From Rhizobium glycinendophyticum (GTDB lineage Bacteria > Pseudomonadota > Alphaproteobacteria > Rhizobiales > Rhizobiaceae), in NCBI RefSeq assembly GCF_006443685.1, contig NZ_VFYP01000002.1:467906-531905 (forward strand): a stretch of 64,000 nt of DNA, in the 5' to 3' direction. Position 1 is the stretch's first letter, and each line of letters begins with the position of its first letter. Under the pieces are notes generated by a model, which was not told the DNA's origin, did not search any database, and was given only the letters and a program-made list of their open reading frames with translations. Position numbers and translations under genes: made by a program. This document shows positions 30,732-39,714 of this stretch, in pieces.

Positions 30732-32261
30732 CTACGCCGCTGATTCGGGAAGTTCGATTCCAGCCTCTGCGCACCAGCTGCGCAAGGGGGTAAGCACGGG
30801 ATGCTCAAACGCCACCGACAAATGCCAGAGTGTTCTCGGCATATGTCGCATATACCCGGGCTTTCCATCTCGTTTCAGCAAACGAACCCAAAGTCCGTTC
30901 AGCTTGCAGGCCCTCTGAGCGGACATAATGGCCCAGCCCTTGAGGAAGCCGGCTTCGTCGAAGCCTGCGGCCTTGTTCCGAAGGGCGAGATAATCGGCCA
31001 TCAACTGATCCATCAGCGGCCGGGGGATGGTCACGCGCGCATCCTGAACGAGAGAGACCAAGTCATAAGCCGAGGGCCCCATCATCGCATCTTGAAAATC
31101 GATGAGCCCGATTCGGTCGTGACCGGTGCGATCGCCCCGCCATATTATGTTCGGAGAGTGAAAGTCGCGCAGCACGATGGATTTCTCCACCGCCGCCAGC
31201 TCATCGATCAGACTGTCCCAGATGCCGAGATAGGCCTCCCGCTCCACGTCGTTGACCGCTGCTCCGTTCCGCTTCCAGGGAAGGTGCCAGTCCAGCAGTA
31301 GCTCGACTTCCATCTTCATTGCAGGCCGGTCGAAGTCCGGGATGACGTGCAAATCCCCACCTTTGAGGTGGATCTTACGGTCGAATGAAGCGTCATGGAT
31401 CGCGGCCAGACAAGCCGCGGCTGCTCTATAGCGTTCTTCGATTGGGTTCCCTTGCGGGTCGAGAACGCCCTCCGTGCCCAGATCCTCCAGCAGAAGTATA
31501 CCAGAATCGCAATCTGCCGCCAAAATGGCCGGAGCCGCAAATCCGCGTGCGCGAAGAGCTTCATCGATGGCAACGAAGGGATAGACGTCCTCTGCCAGGT
31601 GGACAATCTGTGAATAGGGCTTTCCGTCCCGGATCGGCGGTCCGTTTGGCCGCGCCGGCGCGTCCATCAGCACCAGACGCGCATCACCGTTCCCAGGATA
31701 AATATGCTCATAGGCGCGACTGGACGCGTCGCCTGTGAGATGGCGTCTCGCCGCATGCGGAAAACCTTGGTCATCGAGGAAACGCCTAATCTGCCAGACA
31801 CGGTGAAGCCTTGCCATCTTGGCCTCTGGCGCCGAGATCGAGACGATCCTGCCGCCCTCTGCCGTAAACTGGAAGCGGATGTCGATCCGCTTCTTAGGCA
31901 AGGCACGGCCGGCTCTCTCGGGCCATTCCACCAGACAGATCCCTGCCGAGAGGGCTTCGTCAAAGCCGAGCTCATCGAGCTCGCTGACATCGGCGAGGCG
32001 GTAGAGATCGAAATGCGAAACCGGAATCCGAATCTCGTAACTCTGCACGAGCGTGAATGTGGGGCTCGGAACCTCAAGGTCCGGATCATCTGCGATTGCG
32101 CGCAAGAGCGCGCGGCAGAGGGTCGATTTTCCAGCGCCCAGATCTCCCCACAGCGCAACGCAGTCGCCGGCTTGAAGTGCGAGCGCCAGATCCTGGCCGA
32201 ACTCGACCGTTGCGGTCTCGTCCGGCAGGTTCTGCTCGTTCAGATCCAGTTGCTCCGTCAT
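30732..32261 (-). CDS. tsaE: TsaE / AmgK-like phosphotransferase fusion
   Basis: A 509-residue two-part protein. Residues about 15-150 are TsaE, the ATPase of the threonylcarbamoyl-adenosine (t6A) tRNA machinery: Walker A GDLGAGKST (39-47), PSPTFTLVQSYE (65-76) and HFDLYRL (83-89). From about 180 on is an aminoglycoside-phosphotransferase-type kinase with LRDFHSPNIIW as the catalytic loop and LIDFQDAMMGPSAYD as the metal-binding motif. Next to the MurU-like gene, the kinase half probably phosphorylates MurNAc/GlcNAc like AmgK. The ATG at 32261 overlaps the divL stop by four bases. Such fusions are known in alphaproteobacteria, but what the two halves share is unclear. Confidence 0.88.
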   Translation of the reverse strand: MTEQLDLNEQNLPDETATVEFGQDLALALQAGDCVALWGDLGAGKSTLCRALLRAIADDPDLEVPSPTFTLVQSYEIRIPVSHFDLYRLADVSELDELGFDEALSAGICLVEWPERAGRALPKKRIDIRFQFTAEGGRIVSISAPEAKMARLHRVWQIRRFLDDQGFPHAARRHLTGDASSRAYEHIYPGNGDARLVLMDAPARPNGPPIRDGKPYSQIVHLAEDVYPFVAIDEALRARGFAAPAILAADCDSGILLLEDLGTEGVLDPQGNPIEERYRAAAACLAAIHDASFDRKIHLKGGDLHVIPDFDRPAMKMEVELLLDWHLPWKRNGAAVNDVEREAYLGIWDSLIDELAAVEKSIVLRDFHSPNIIWRGDRTGHDRIGLIDFQDAMMGPSAYDLVSLVQDARVTIPRPLMDQLMADYLALRNKAAGFDEAGFLKGWAIMSAQRACKLNGLWVRLLKRDGKPGYMRHMPRTLWHLSVAFEHPVLTPLRSWCAEAGIELPESAA

Positions 32262-34846
32262 TCGGCTGCGGCGATCACTTGCGGAATGCTGGCCGACGGG
32301 ATGCGGCAATTGACGGTGGTGCCCTGGCCGGGTGCACTGTCGATCGACACTTCACCGTGATGCAGGTTGACGAAACTGCGCACGATCGAGAGGCCGAGGC
32401 CCGGACCGCTGCGCTTTCCGCCCTTGGGATTGGTTGAGAACCGATCGAAGGCTGAGGACAGCATTTCTGCTTCCATGCCGCGTCCACGGTCCGTGACGGA
32501 GAACACGAAGTCGACACCTTCGCGCCAGCACTTCATTTTCACGGCTGTCCCTTCGGGAGCGAAATTGACCGCGTTGGTCAGGATCTTGATCAGGATCTGC
32601 TTCAAACGCTGACGATCGGCAATGATGTGGCCTAGCTGCGAGGGTGCCGAGATTTCGAGGGTGACGCCGCCTTCCTGCAGGCGATCCGTCATCTGCATGG
32701 AGACGTCATCAAGAAGATCGCTGAGGTCGATCTCGGAATAGTCGAGCTGCATGATGCCGGCGTCGACGGTGGCAAGGTCAAGAATGTCGTTCACGATCGT
32801 CAGCAGCAGCGACGAGGATGTCGAGATGTGGTCGACATATTCGGACTGACGCTCATTCAGCGGCCCGATGGCCGGTGTCTTCAGGAGGTCGGTGAAGCCG
32901 ATGATGTTGGTCAGCGGTGAGCGCAGTTCATAAGAAACGTGCTGGACAAAATCATTCTTCAGCTCGTCCGCCTTGCGCAGCGCTTCGTTCTTCTCCTTGA
33001 GCGCACGTTCGGCCCGCACGCTATCGGTCATGTTGACGAAGGTCAGCATGGTCTGGGCATTTGGCAGAGGCGTTACGGCATAGTCGAGGACAAGACCGGA
33101 ATAGAGCTCCAGTGTTCCCTGGCTCGACGGGCGTTCGTCCTCGAAGCTGGTGATCATCTTGCCGAATGCCTTCCAGCCGTCAGCCTTGTCATAGGACGAC
33201 TTGCAGGCCGCTTCGAGCAGGCGGATATGGGTTCCAACGGCCGCCTGAGCTTCCGTGATGCCCCAGAGCGCCCGAAAGGCGGGGTTAGAAAGCTGGATTC
33301 GGCCGTCTGGACCAAACACCGCCACCCCTTCGGAAAGGTGATCAATGGTCTCGCCCTGAACCTGAAGCAGCGTGTTGTAGCGGGTTTCCAGGCTCACCTG
33401 CTCGGTCAGATTTTCGAACATCCACGTGACGCCGCCTTGCGGGTGGGCCGAGGCGATAACGCGGAGCGTCTGTCCGTTCGGAAGGTGCCAGAGGTCGGTC
33501 TGGGTTTCCAGCGCGCGATAAACCGAAAGGCAGCTCTCTTTCCAGGCCTTCCAGCTCAGCTGTTCTGGCAGCTTATGCGCAGAGCGCAGCCGGTCAAGGA
33601 GCTCCGCATGATCGGGCCGCGATTCGAGGAAGGATGTCTCGAGACCCCAAAGCTGCACGAAGGCCTGATTGTAGAACTGCAGGTGTCTATCGGCATCGAA
33701 AATCGCCACGGGCGTTGCCAAATGATCAAGCGTTTCGGCATGGCTTTTCAGGGTGCGAACAAGTTCCTCACGCAAAGTCTCCGCCGAGGAGACATCGATC
33801 GCCATGCCACAGGATCCCGCCGGCCCGCGCACGTCCACGACCTCGAAGAACGTCCGCCCGCCGCGCACTGCAGTCGAGACCGTGTCCCGGAACGGCGATT
33901 CCGGCGTGGTGGTGGCCTTGATCTTCTCGCGCGTCAGTGTTCCGAGGATCTCCCGGCCCTCCTGGACCGCCTGATTGGGGGAGCTCGCCTCTACTGCCTC
34001 GCAGTAAGCGTGGTTCACCCAGGTCAGCCGTCCCTCGGCGTCTCTCTGCCACACCGGTTGCTCGATCGAATCCAGAAGGGACTCGAAGGAAGCGATCGAG
34101 TTGCGCAGACGGTTGCGCTCGATCTTCAGCTCTGCCAGCTCTGCCCATAGATTGTTGAGGGCGAGGAAAACGGCATAGGCACGCCCGCCATAGAGGCGCC
34201 CCTGAACCTCGATAACCTCCCCACGGCTGGTCTCCACCACGAGATCGAAGGTAGAGGCATGGGAGCGCAGAGCTTCGATAGCTCGTTCCACTTCACTTGC
34301 GGATCCTGGTGTCAACCAACGGCCGAACGCAAGGAAATCACCATCGTTCTGCGGCGCCCCGGTTTCGCTCGGCAATTGGCCAAGAAGCTCGGCCTTGCTG
34401 TTCTGGCCGTCCCAAATGACAACACGCCGGTTCTTGTCGGCAATGAAGGCCTGATATTTGGAAATCTTGTGTTGGCTGACCGAGAGTTCCGAACGCAGGC
34501 CGCGGCTCTCGGATTCCAGGCGGTTGCGCTGCCGCGCAAGCCAGCCCGCGGACACCAGGGCAGCCGAAAGAGCGCCAAGCAGAAGGGCATAGCCTGCAAC
34601 ATCGACCCTGTTAAAATCGCCAACGATGGATTGAACCGCTTCCGCCCGAGCGAGCGATGGCGACAGCATCCCCGCCAGCACACTGCTGCCAGCCAGGATC
34701 CTTCGCAGCGATCCGACCACGCTTTGCCGCGGGACGGTGGAGCTCCGCCCTGAAGGTTTTAGTTCAAGATTGTGCCGCCAAAGGCTCGAAATACCGGCCA
34801 TCATAGCCGTATCCCGCAAACGCGGGGTGCGTTGATCTACCGACAT
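32258..34846 (-). CDS. divL: DivL-like PAS pseudo-histidine kinase (Tyr in place of the phospho-His)
   Basis: A membrane-anchored multi-PAS protein of up to 862 residues. There are hydrophobic segments at about 50-69 and 83-103, then PAS-like regions at about 255-350, 370-480 and 497-608. A HisKA/HATPase_c module follows, with N-box region LTNAVNFAP and G-box PGLGLSIV. The DHp motif reads HVSYELRSPL: the phosphorylatable His is Tyr639. This is the hallmark of Caulobacter DivL, the essential regulator that controls CckA and so CtrA. Neighbours tsaE, MurU-like, addB, addA and trxA match the Caulobacter divL region. A later start (ATG at 34804 or 34801) is possible. The gene has its own promoter region after the ahcY terminator. 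Confidence 0.9.
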   Translation of the reverse strand: MSVDQRTPRLRDTAMMAGISSLWRHNLELKPSGRSSTVPRQSVVGSLRRILAGSSVLAGMLSPSLARAEAVQSIVGDFNRVDVAGYALLLGALSAALVSAGWLARQRNRLESESRGLRSELSVSQHKISKYQAFIADKNRRVVIWDGQNSKAELLGQLPSETGAPQNDGDFLAFGRWLTPGSASEVERAIEALRSHASTFDLVVETSRGEVIEVQGRLYGGRAYAVFLALNNLWAELAELKIERNRLRNSIASFESLLDSIEQPVWQRDAEGRLTWVNHAYCEAVEASSPNQAVQEGREILGTLTREKIKATTTPESPFRDTVSTAVRGGRTFFEVVDVRGPAGSCGMAIDVSSAETLREELVRTLKSHAETLDHLATPVAIFDADRHLQFYNQAFVQLWGLETSFLESRPDHAELLDRLRSAHKLPEQLSWKAWKESCLSVYRALETQTDLWHLPNGQTLRVIASAHPQGGVTWMFENLTEQVSLETRYNTLLQVQGETIDHLSEGVAVFGPDGRIQLSNPAFRALWGITEAQAAVGTHIRLLEAACKSSYDKADGWKAFGKMITSFEDERPSSQGTLELYSGLVLDYAVTPLPNAQTMLTFVNMTDSVRAERALKEKNEALRKADELKNDFVQHVSYELRSPLTNIIGFTDLLKTPAIGPLNERQSEYVDHISTSSSLLLTIVNDILDLATVDAGIMQLDYSEIDLSDLLDDVSMQMTDRLQEGGVTLEISAPSQLGHIIADRQRLKQILIKILTNAVNFAPEGTAVKMKCWREGVDFVFSVTDRGRGMEAEMLSSAFDRFSTNPKGGKRSGPGLGLSIVRSFVNLHHGEVSIDSAPGQGTTVNCRIPSASIPQVIAAAE

Positions 34847-34979
34847 TCTCGGTCTGTCTCCGTCTCATTATGTGCCGCATCGTCGACAAGACATCCGTGT
34901 TCGCAGTCCGCTCGTGCGGTCCACGAATCAAGTTCTAAAACAATACCGCCGATGGAAAGTGGCGGGAAGGCCGAGGCCC

Positions 34980-35017
34980 AAAAAAGAAGGCGGCGCCTTT
35001 GTCAAGGCGTCGCCCAC
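34980..35017 (-). terminator. intrinsic terminator of ahcY
   Basis: Read on the minus strand, GGCG-A-CGCCTT pairs with AAGGCG-C-CGCC (one mismatch) around a four-base loop and is followed by TTC and a run of seven T. It lies 28 bp after the ahcY stop and separates ahcY from divL. Confidence 0.82.
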
Positions 35018-35044
35018 TAGATGTAGATATTATCCAGCTATATT

Positions 35045-36442
35045 TTAATAGCGATAGTGTTCTGCCTTGAAAGGACCCTGCGTCGTGACGCCGATATAGG
35101 CGGCCTGTTCGTCGGAAAGCGTCGTCAGCTTCACGCCGAGCTTTTCCAGATGCAGGCGGGCGACCTTTTCGTCGAGGTGTTTCGGCAGGACATAGACGCC
35201 AGGCTTATACTCGTCGGTCTTCACAAAGAGTTCGATCTGGCCCAGAACCTGGTTGGTGAACGAGGCGGACATCACGAAGGACGGGTGGCCCGTTGCGTTG
35301 CCGAGATTCAGGAGACGACCTTCCGAAAGCAGGATCATACGGTTGCCCTTGGGGAACTCGATCATGTCGACCTGCGGCTTGATGTTCGTCCACTTGAGGT
35401 TTCGGAGAGCCGCGACCTGGATCTCGTTGTCGAAGTGACCGATGTTCCCGACGATCGCCATATCCTTCATCTCGCGCATATGCTCGATGCGGATGACGTC
35501 CTTGTTGCCCGTTGTGGTGATGAAGATGTCGGCAGACGCAACGACATCTTCCAGCGTGACAACTTCAAAGCCGTCCATGGCAGCCTGCAGGGCGCAGATC
35601 GGGTCGACTTCCGTCACCTTGACGCGGGCGCCGGCGCCACGCAGCGAAGCGGCCGAACCCTTGCCAACGTCGCCATAACCGCAGACGACGGCAACCTTGC
35701 CAGCCATCATCACGTCGGTACCACGGCGAATGCCGTCCACCAGCGATTCCTTGCAACCATACTTGTTGTCGAACTTCGACTTGGTCACGGAGTCGTTGAC
35801 ATTGATGGCCGGGAAGGGGAGGAGGCCCTTCTTGGCCAGTTCGTAGAGGCGGTGCACGCCTGTGGTGGTTTCTTCCGTGACACCCTTGATGGCATCCCGC
35901 TGCTTGGTGAACCAGCCTGGGGAGGCGGCGAGGCGCTTCTTGATCTGAGCGAAGAGAATCTCTTCTTCTTCAGAGCCGGGATTCGACAGCACGTTTTCGC
36001 CTGCTTCGGCGCGTGCACCCAGCAGGATGTACATGGTGGCGTCGCCACCATCGTCGAGGATCATGTTGGATACGCCGCCATCGGCCCACTGGAAGATGCG
36101 GTCGGTGTAGTCCCAGTAGTCGGTCAGCGACTCGCCCTTGATGGCGAAGACCGGGATGCCGGCAGCGGCGATCGCGGCTGCCGCATGGTCCTGGGTCGAG
36201 AAGATGTTGCAGGATGCCCAGCGCACATCGGCGCCGAGTGCAACCAGCGTCTCGATCAACACGGCAGTCTGGATCGTCATGTGCAGCGAGCCGGTGATGC
36301 GCGCACCCGTAAGCGGCTTGCTGGCGCCGAATTCTTCGCGGCAGGCCATCAGGCCCGGCATTTCCGTCTCCGCAATGCTGATTTCCTTGCGACCGTAATC
36401 GGCAAGACCGATGTCGGCGATGACGTAGTCATGTTTGCTCAT
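35045..36442 (-). CDS. ahcY: S-adenosylhomocysteine hydrolase
   Basis: NAD-dependent enzyme splitting S-adenosylhomocysteine into homocysteine and adenosine, which removes the product that inhibits methyltransferases. The 465-residue product has the substrate-domain [21 protein letters not shown] (core [12 protein letters not shown]), the NAD fold [10 protein letters not shown], and the C-terminal [23 protein letters not shown] and PFKAEHYRY, normal for the family. The leader of 163 bp includes a perfect inverted repeat that looks like a regulator site. It follows HPr on the same strand but is probably transcribed on its own. Confidence 0.98.
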   Translation of the reverse strand: MSKHDYVIADIGLADYGRKEISIAETEMPGLMACREEFGASKPLTGARITGSLHMTIQTAVLIETLVALGADVRWASCNIFSTQDHAAAAIAAAGIPVFAIKGESLTDYWDYTDRIFQWADGGVSNMILDDGGDATMYILLGARAEAGENVLSNPGSEEEEILFAQIKKRLAASPGWFTKQRDAIKGVTEETTTGVHRLYELAKKGLLPFPAINVNDSVTKSKFDNKYGCKESLVDGIRRGTDVMMAGKVAVVCGYGDVGKGSAASLRGAGARVKVTEVDPICALQAAMDGFEVVTLEDVVASADIFITTTGNKDVIRIEHMREMKDMAIVGNIGHFDNEIQVAALRNLKWTNIKPQVDMIEFPKGNRMILLSEGRLLNLGNATGHPSFVMSASFTNQVLGQIELFVKTDEYKPGVYVLPKHLDEKVARLHLEKLGVKLTTLSDEQAAYIGVTTQGPFKAEHYRY

Positions 36443-36567
36443 GAGAGTCTCCGGCTGGATCTGGGCCCGGTCTCCGCCTGAAGCAGAAACGAGGAACGCT
36501 CGACCCGCGACATTGATATCGCGGCGATTGCGCTGTTCCTAGCAGGGATCGTCAAAGAAGGCAATCA

Positions 36568-36589
36568 GACATAAAGAAGTCTTTATGTC
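36568..36589. promoter_or_regulatory. perfect inverted repeat upstream of ahcY, candidate SahR-type operator
   Basis: GACATAAAG and CTTTATGTC flank AAGT, followed by a further half site CTTATGTGG. It lies 126 bp before the ahcY start. ArsR-family methyl-cycle regulators (SahR group) use inverted ATAAAG/CTTTAT sites in front of ahcY and met genes, so such control is inferred. No SAH or SAM riboswitch was recognised in the leader. Confidence 0.6.
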
Positions 36590-36605
36590 CTTATGTGGAG
36601 ATGCT

Positions 36606-36884
36606 TTACATCTCCTCACCGAAGCGATCTGCGACCAAAGCCGTGAGCGCATCGAGCACCGCTTCGGCGTCGTTTCCGGATGCGGTCACGCTGATGGAGC
36701 AGCCGGGACTGGCAGCCAGCATCATCAAGCCCATGATAGAGGTGCCGCCGACACTGGTTCCATCCTTCGACACGGTAACATGAGCGTCGAAGCCGCTGAC
36801 TGTCTGGACGAATTTGGCGGAAGCGCGCGCATGAAGGCCGCGCTTGTTGATGATCAGCAGCTCGCGTGCAAGTGGGGCAGTCAT
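36606..36884 (-). CDS. HPr-type phosphocarrier protein
   Basis: Histidine phosphocarrier of the phosphotransferase system. The 92-residue product has the phosphorylated His18 in GLHARAS and the regulatory serine region SIMGLMMLAAS (Ser49), the site an HPr kinase would modify. ATG at 36884 has GGAAAG seven bases upstream; the GTG five codons earlier overlaps the EIIA gene and is less likely. It sits directly after EIIA-Man, with hprK, chvG and chvI upstream on the same strand. Alphaproteobacteria use this set for regulation rather than sugar uptake. Confidence 0.93.
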   Translation of the reverse strand: MTAPLARELLIINKRGLHARASAKFVQTVSGFDAHVTVSKDGTSVGGTSIMGLMMLAASPGCSISVTASGNDAEAVLDALTALVADRFGEEM

Positions 36885-36888
36885 TGCA

Positions 36889-37290
36889 TCACTTTCCACT
36901 AAGGACGCGGCTGGCGACGTTGATGTATTTGCGGCCCGCTTCGGACGCTTCCACTAGGGCACGGTCCATGTCGTTGTCGCCTCGAATGCCGGCGAGCTTT
37001 ATGAGCATGGGAAGGTTGACCCCAGCGATGACTTCGATCCGGCCGGTGTTCATGACGGAGATGGCGAGGTTGGAAGGCGTGCCGCCAAACATGTCGGTCA
37101 GAATGATCACGCCGTGCCCATCGTCGGCGCGCAGGACGGCATCCAGAATATCCTGACGACGCTGGTCCATGTCGTCTTCGGGGCCAATGGAAACCGTCTC
37201 GATGCATTTCTGTGGGCCGACGACATGTTCCACCGCGTGATGAAACTCTTCAGCCAGCTTGCCATGAGTGACAAGCACAAGTCCGATCAT
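36889..37290 (-). CDS. PTS EIIA component of the mannose family
   Basis: A 133-residue EIIA-Man domain with the phosphorylated His9 in LVTHGKLAEEF and the loop LTDMFGGTPSNLAI. No EIIB, EIIC or EIID permease genes are nearby, so it is taken as a regulatory EIIA receiving phosphate from HPr, as in the truncated PTS of rhizobia. The stop is four bases before the HPr start. hprK lies 115 bp upstream on the same strand. Confidence 0.92.
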   Translation of the reverse strand: MIGLVLVTHGKLAEEFHHAVEHVVGPQKCIETVSIGPEDDMDQRRQDILDAVLRADDGHGVIILTDMFGGTPSNLAISVMNTGRIEVIAGVNLPMLIKLAGIRGDNDMDRALVEASEAGRKYINVASRVLSGK

Positions 37291-37405
37291 TCTCTACTGC
37301 CCCTTAGCGGAAAAAGTCGCCAGATAGCGCAACACCAGTGGTTCGTCCATCGATAGGACGCCATCTTGTCCATGAAAACGGGAAGTGCAAGCCAAAAGCG
37401 CGTGC

Positions 37406-37867
37406 TTAGGAGCGCTTTGCTTTCATCGTGACAATTTGTGCCAAGATGAGAGCCAGCGGAAAACGGCTCCAGAACGGTACCCTTATCACAGGAAGATCGA
37501 TGTCACGCAAAAGCGAAAGCCGTTCGTCCTCCGGCGGCAGGCGAGGACTGTCCGCAGAGACCACAGGAGAGATAACAAAATGGAGTTCTGCTTCCTCGAT
37601 ACTATCGAGAACAACGATGCCGCTGTAGCGCAACTCGATCAGGCCATGGATCGCCGCCGGCCTCTGCCCGAAAGTCCGTTCGTTTCGGCGCGACAGAAAA
37701 ACCTGATCGTCTGAGACGAGCGCCGCGGAAAGACCGCGAAGACTGGCCTCAGCCAGGCAGTCAAATGCAAGGGCAGACTTTCCGCTGCCGGACGGGCCGA
37801 TGAACAGCAGCCCAGTGCCATCGACCACAATGGCCGTGCCGTGCACATTGGACGGCTCGCCGCTCAA
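37406..37867 (-). CDS. hprK: short HPr kinase/phosphorylase
   Basis: Kinase/phosphorylase of the serine of HPr. This 153-residue form contains only the catalytic domain, with Walker A GPSGSGKSALA (24-34) and RPAAIHGLIELR, the family's region around the active site. The N-terminal domain of the roughly 310-residue Gram-positive enzymes is missing; the short form is usual in alphaproteobacteria. ATG overlaps the chvG stop by four bases, so it is co-translated with the sensor kinase, a physical link between PTS state and ChvGI. Confidence 0.92.
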   Translation of the reverse strand: MSGEPSNVHGTAIVVDGTGLLFIGPSGSGKSALAFDCLAEASLRGLSAALVSDDQVFLSRRNERTFGQRPAAIHGLIELRYSGIVVLDSIEEAELHFVISPVVSADSPRLPPEDERLSLLRDIDLPVIRVPFWSRFPLALILAQIVTMKAKRS

Positions 37868-39645
37868 TTGCCGATCTCGACAGGCAAGGACAGGATGAAG
37901 CGGGCCCCCGTGACGCGACCCCCTTTGCCATCGAGGACGTTCTCCGCGCGCAGCGTACCGCCGTGGGCTTCCGCGATCTGGCGGCTGATGGAAAGGCCCA
38001 GACCCGAATTTTGGCCGAAGCTCTCGCCCTCGGGCCGGTCGGTGTAAAACCGCTCGAAGATCCGGTCGATATCTTCCGCCTGAATACCCGGTCCGTTGTC
38101 TTCCACCTGAATCAGGCAGCGTGTGCGTGTGCGCGAAAGACGGACCGTGATGCAGCCACCCTGTTCTGGCACGAAAGAGCGGGCATTTTCGATAAGATTG
38201 GTGACGATCTGTCCGAGCCGCAGATCATGTCCATTGACGATGAAGCCCTGCCTGGAGCCTGGCTTCTGATCGATCACATAGTCAATCTTTACAGCCTTCT
38301 TGCCGTGTCGGATTTCCCGGGAGATATCGACAAGGCTTGAGAGCAGGATTTCCAGATCAACCGGCTTTGCATCCGAGCGCGCCAGTTCCGCGTCGAGTCT
38401 TGATGCGTCGGAGATGTCGCTGATCAGTCGATCCAGCCTGCGAACATCGTGTTGGATGATATCCATCAGCCGCTGCCGGGATTCCGGCGTTTTCGCCAGG
38501 GGAAGGGTTTCCACGGCAGAGCGCAACGACGTCAGCGGGTTCTTGAGTTCATGACTGACGTCGGCGGCAAAGCTTTCGATCGCGTCGATACGGTCGTAAA
38601 GTGCTGTCGTCATCTCGCGCAGCGCAATTGACAGATTGCCGATCTCGTCCTGACGGACGGAGAAGTCAGGGATCTCTTCGCGCTCCTTGGCGCCGCGGCG
38701 CACCCGGATTGCAGCGGCTGAAAGCCTGCGCAAGGGATTTGCTATCGTCGAGGACAACAGTAGCGACACGACAATATTGACAAGCGTTGCCACTCCAAAG
38801 ACGCGCAGGATGGCCAGACGTTCGGCATGAACGATTTTGTCGATATCGCCTGCCTGGGTAGACAGCAGCAAGACACCGAGAACGGCACGCGAGCGTTGCA
38901 CAGGGACGGCGACGGAGACGATCAGCTCGCCCTGATCGGTGACCCGAACCACCGCACCACGAACGCCAGTCAGCGCATTCATCACTTCCGGGTAAATCGA
39001 TCCATCTCCGCCCGGCGCTTCCTTATAGATGGGAAGGTTGCCGGGTTGCAGGATGGTATTGAACATCCGGGTAATCCAGTCGGTCAGGCTGGACGTGTCG
39101 TTGTCCACCGGCGGCAGGTCAAAACGCAGCACTTGGCCGCGAGAATAAAGATGCCGCGAATCCAACAGCAGATTGGCATCAGCATCGAAGAGCCGGGCGC
39201 GGATGCGGGTCGGTGAGATCAGCCGCCGGAGAACGGGAGCGACCCGTTCCGGATTGATCGGGAACTCGAGGTCCTCGTCATTGGGGACCGGCGTGATGCT
39301 TTGCCCGGCCTGAAGCTCCAGCAGCTTTTCCGGATCAATGGTGATGGAGTTCGTGTCGACCGAGGCGGATGCCGAAACCGCAGCGGCGATGATTTCGCCT
39401 TGCGTCAGAAGGCTTTCGACGCGCGCATCGATCAGACCCTCGCGAAACTGGTTGAGATACATGATCCCGCCGACCAGCACGATCAGCGCAGCGAGGTTGA
39501 AGAAGACGATCCGGCGCGTCAGGCTGGAAAACAGCGCGTGGCCGAAGATCCGTCGGATGAGAATGAAGGGATGGGAAAACAGCCGTCGCTGTTCGGAGCC
39601 GCCCTCCAGCTCCTCCAATGCCCCATCTTCAATCTGCCTGGCCAA
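37864..39645 (-). CDS. chvG: sensor histidine kinase ChvG
   Basis: Membrane sensor kinase (ExoS in Sinorhizobium) that responds to acid or envelope stress in symbiotic and pathogenic rhizobia. The 593-residue product has a membrane span at about 45-65, a periplasmic domain of about 210 residues, a second span near 278-300, and a HAMP region. The DHp follows with ADVSHELKNPLTSL (His365), then N box NLIENA, DNGPGI and GLGLSI. Its partner chvI is upstream on the same strand by 69 bp. hprK overlaps the 3' end. Confidence 0.95.
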   Translation of the reverse strand: MARQIEDGALEELEGGSEQRRLFSHPFILIRRIFGHALFSSLTRRIVFFNLAALIVLVGGIMYLNQFREGLIDARVESLLTQGEIIAAAVSASASVDTNSITIDPEKLLELQAGQSITPVPNDEDLEFPINPERVAPVLRRLISPTRIRARLFDADANLLLDSRHLYSRGQVLRFDLPPVDNDTSSLTDWITRMFNTILQPGNLPIYKEAPGGDGSIYPEVMNALTGVRGAVVRVTDQGELIVSVAVPVQRSRAVLGVLLLSTQAGDIDKIVHAERLAILRVFGVATLVNIVVSLLLSSTIANPLRRLSAAAIRVRRGAKEREEIPDFSVRQDEIGNLSIALREMTTALYDRIDAIESFAADVSHELKNPLTSLRSAVETLPLAKTPESRQRLMDIIQHDVRRLDRLISDISDASRLDAELARSDAKPVDLEILLSSLVDISREIRHGKKAVKIDYVIDQKPGSRQGFIVNGHDLRLGQIVTNLIENARSFVPEQGGCITVRLSRTRTRCLIQVEDNGPGIQAEDIDRIFERFYTDRPEGESFGQNSGLGLSISRQIAEAHGGTLRAENVLDGKGGRVTGARFILSLPVEIGN

Positions 39646-39714
39646 GTCTCACCCTTTCACCCGTGCCGCTTAAATCTGCAACTCCATTCGCGGCAGATCG
39701 GCGAGGCCGGGAGC

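Noticed and set aside
32939..34150. 403-codon plus-strand ORF
   Set aside because: Antisense to divL; long opposite-strand frames are common in G+C-rich genes.
35057..36481. 474-codon plus-strand ORF
   Set aside because: Mirror of ahcY, which is certain; no domain recognised in the mirror frame.
36443..36605. SAM or SAH riboswitch upstream of ahcY
   Set aside because: No conserved riboswitch core was recognised; the region is better explained by the inverted repeat.
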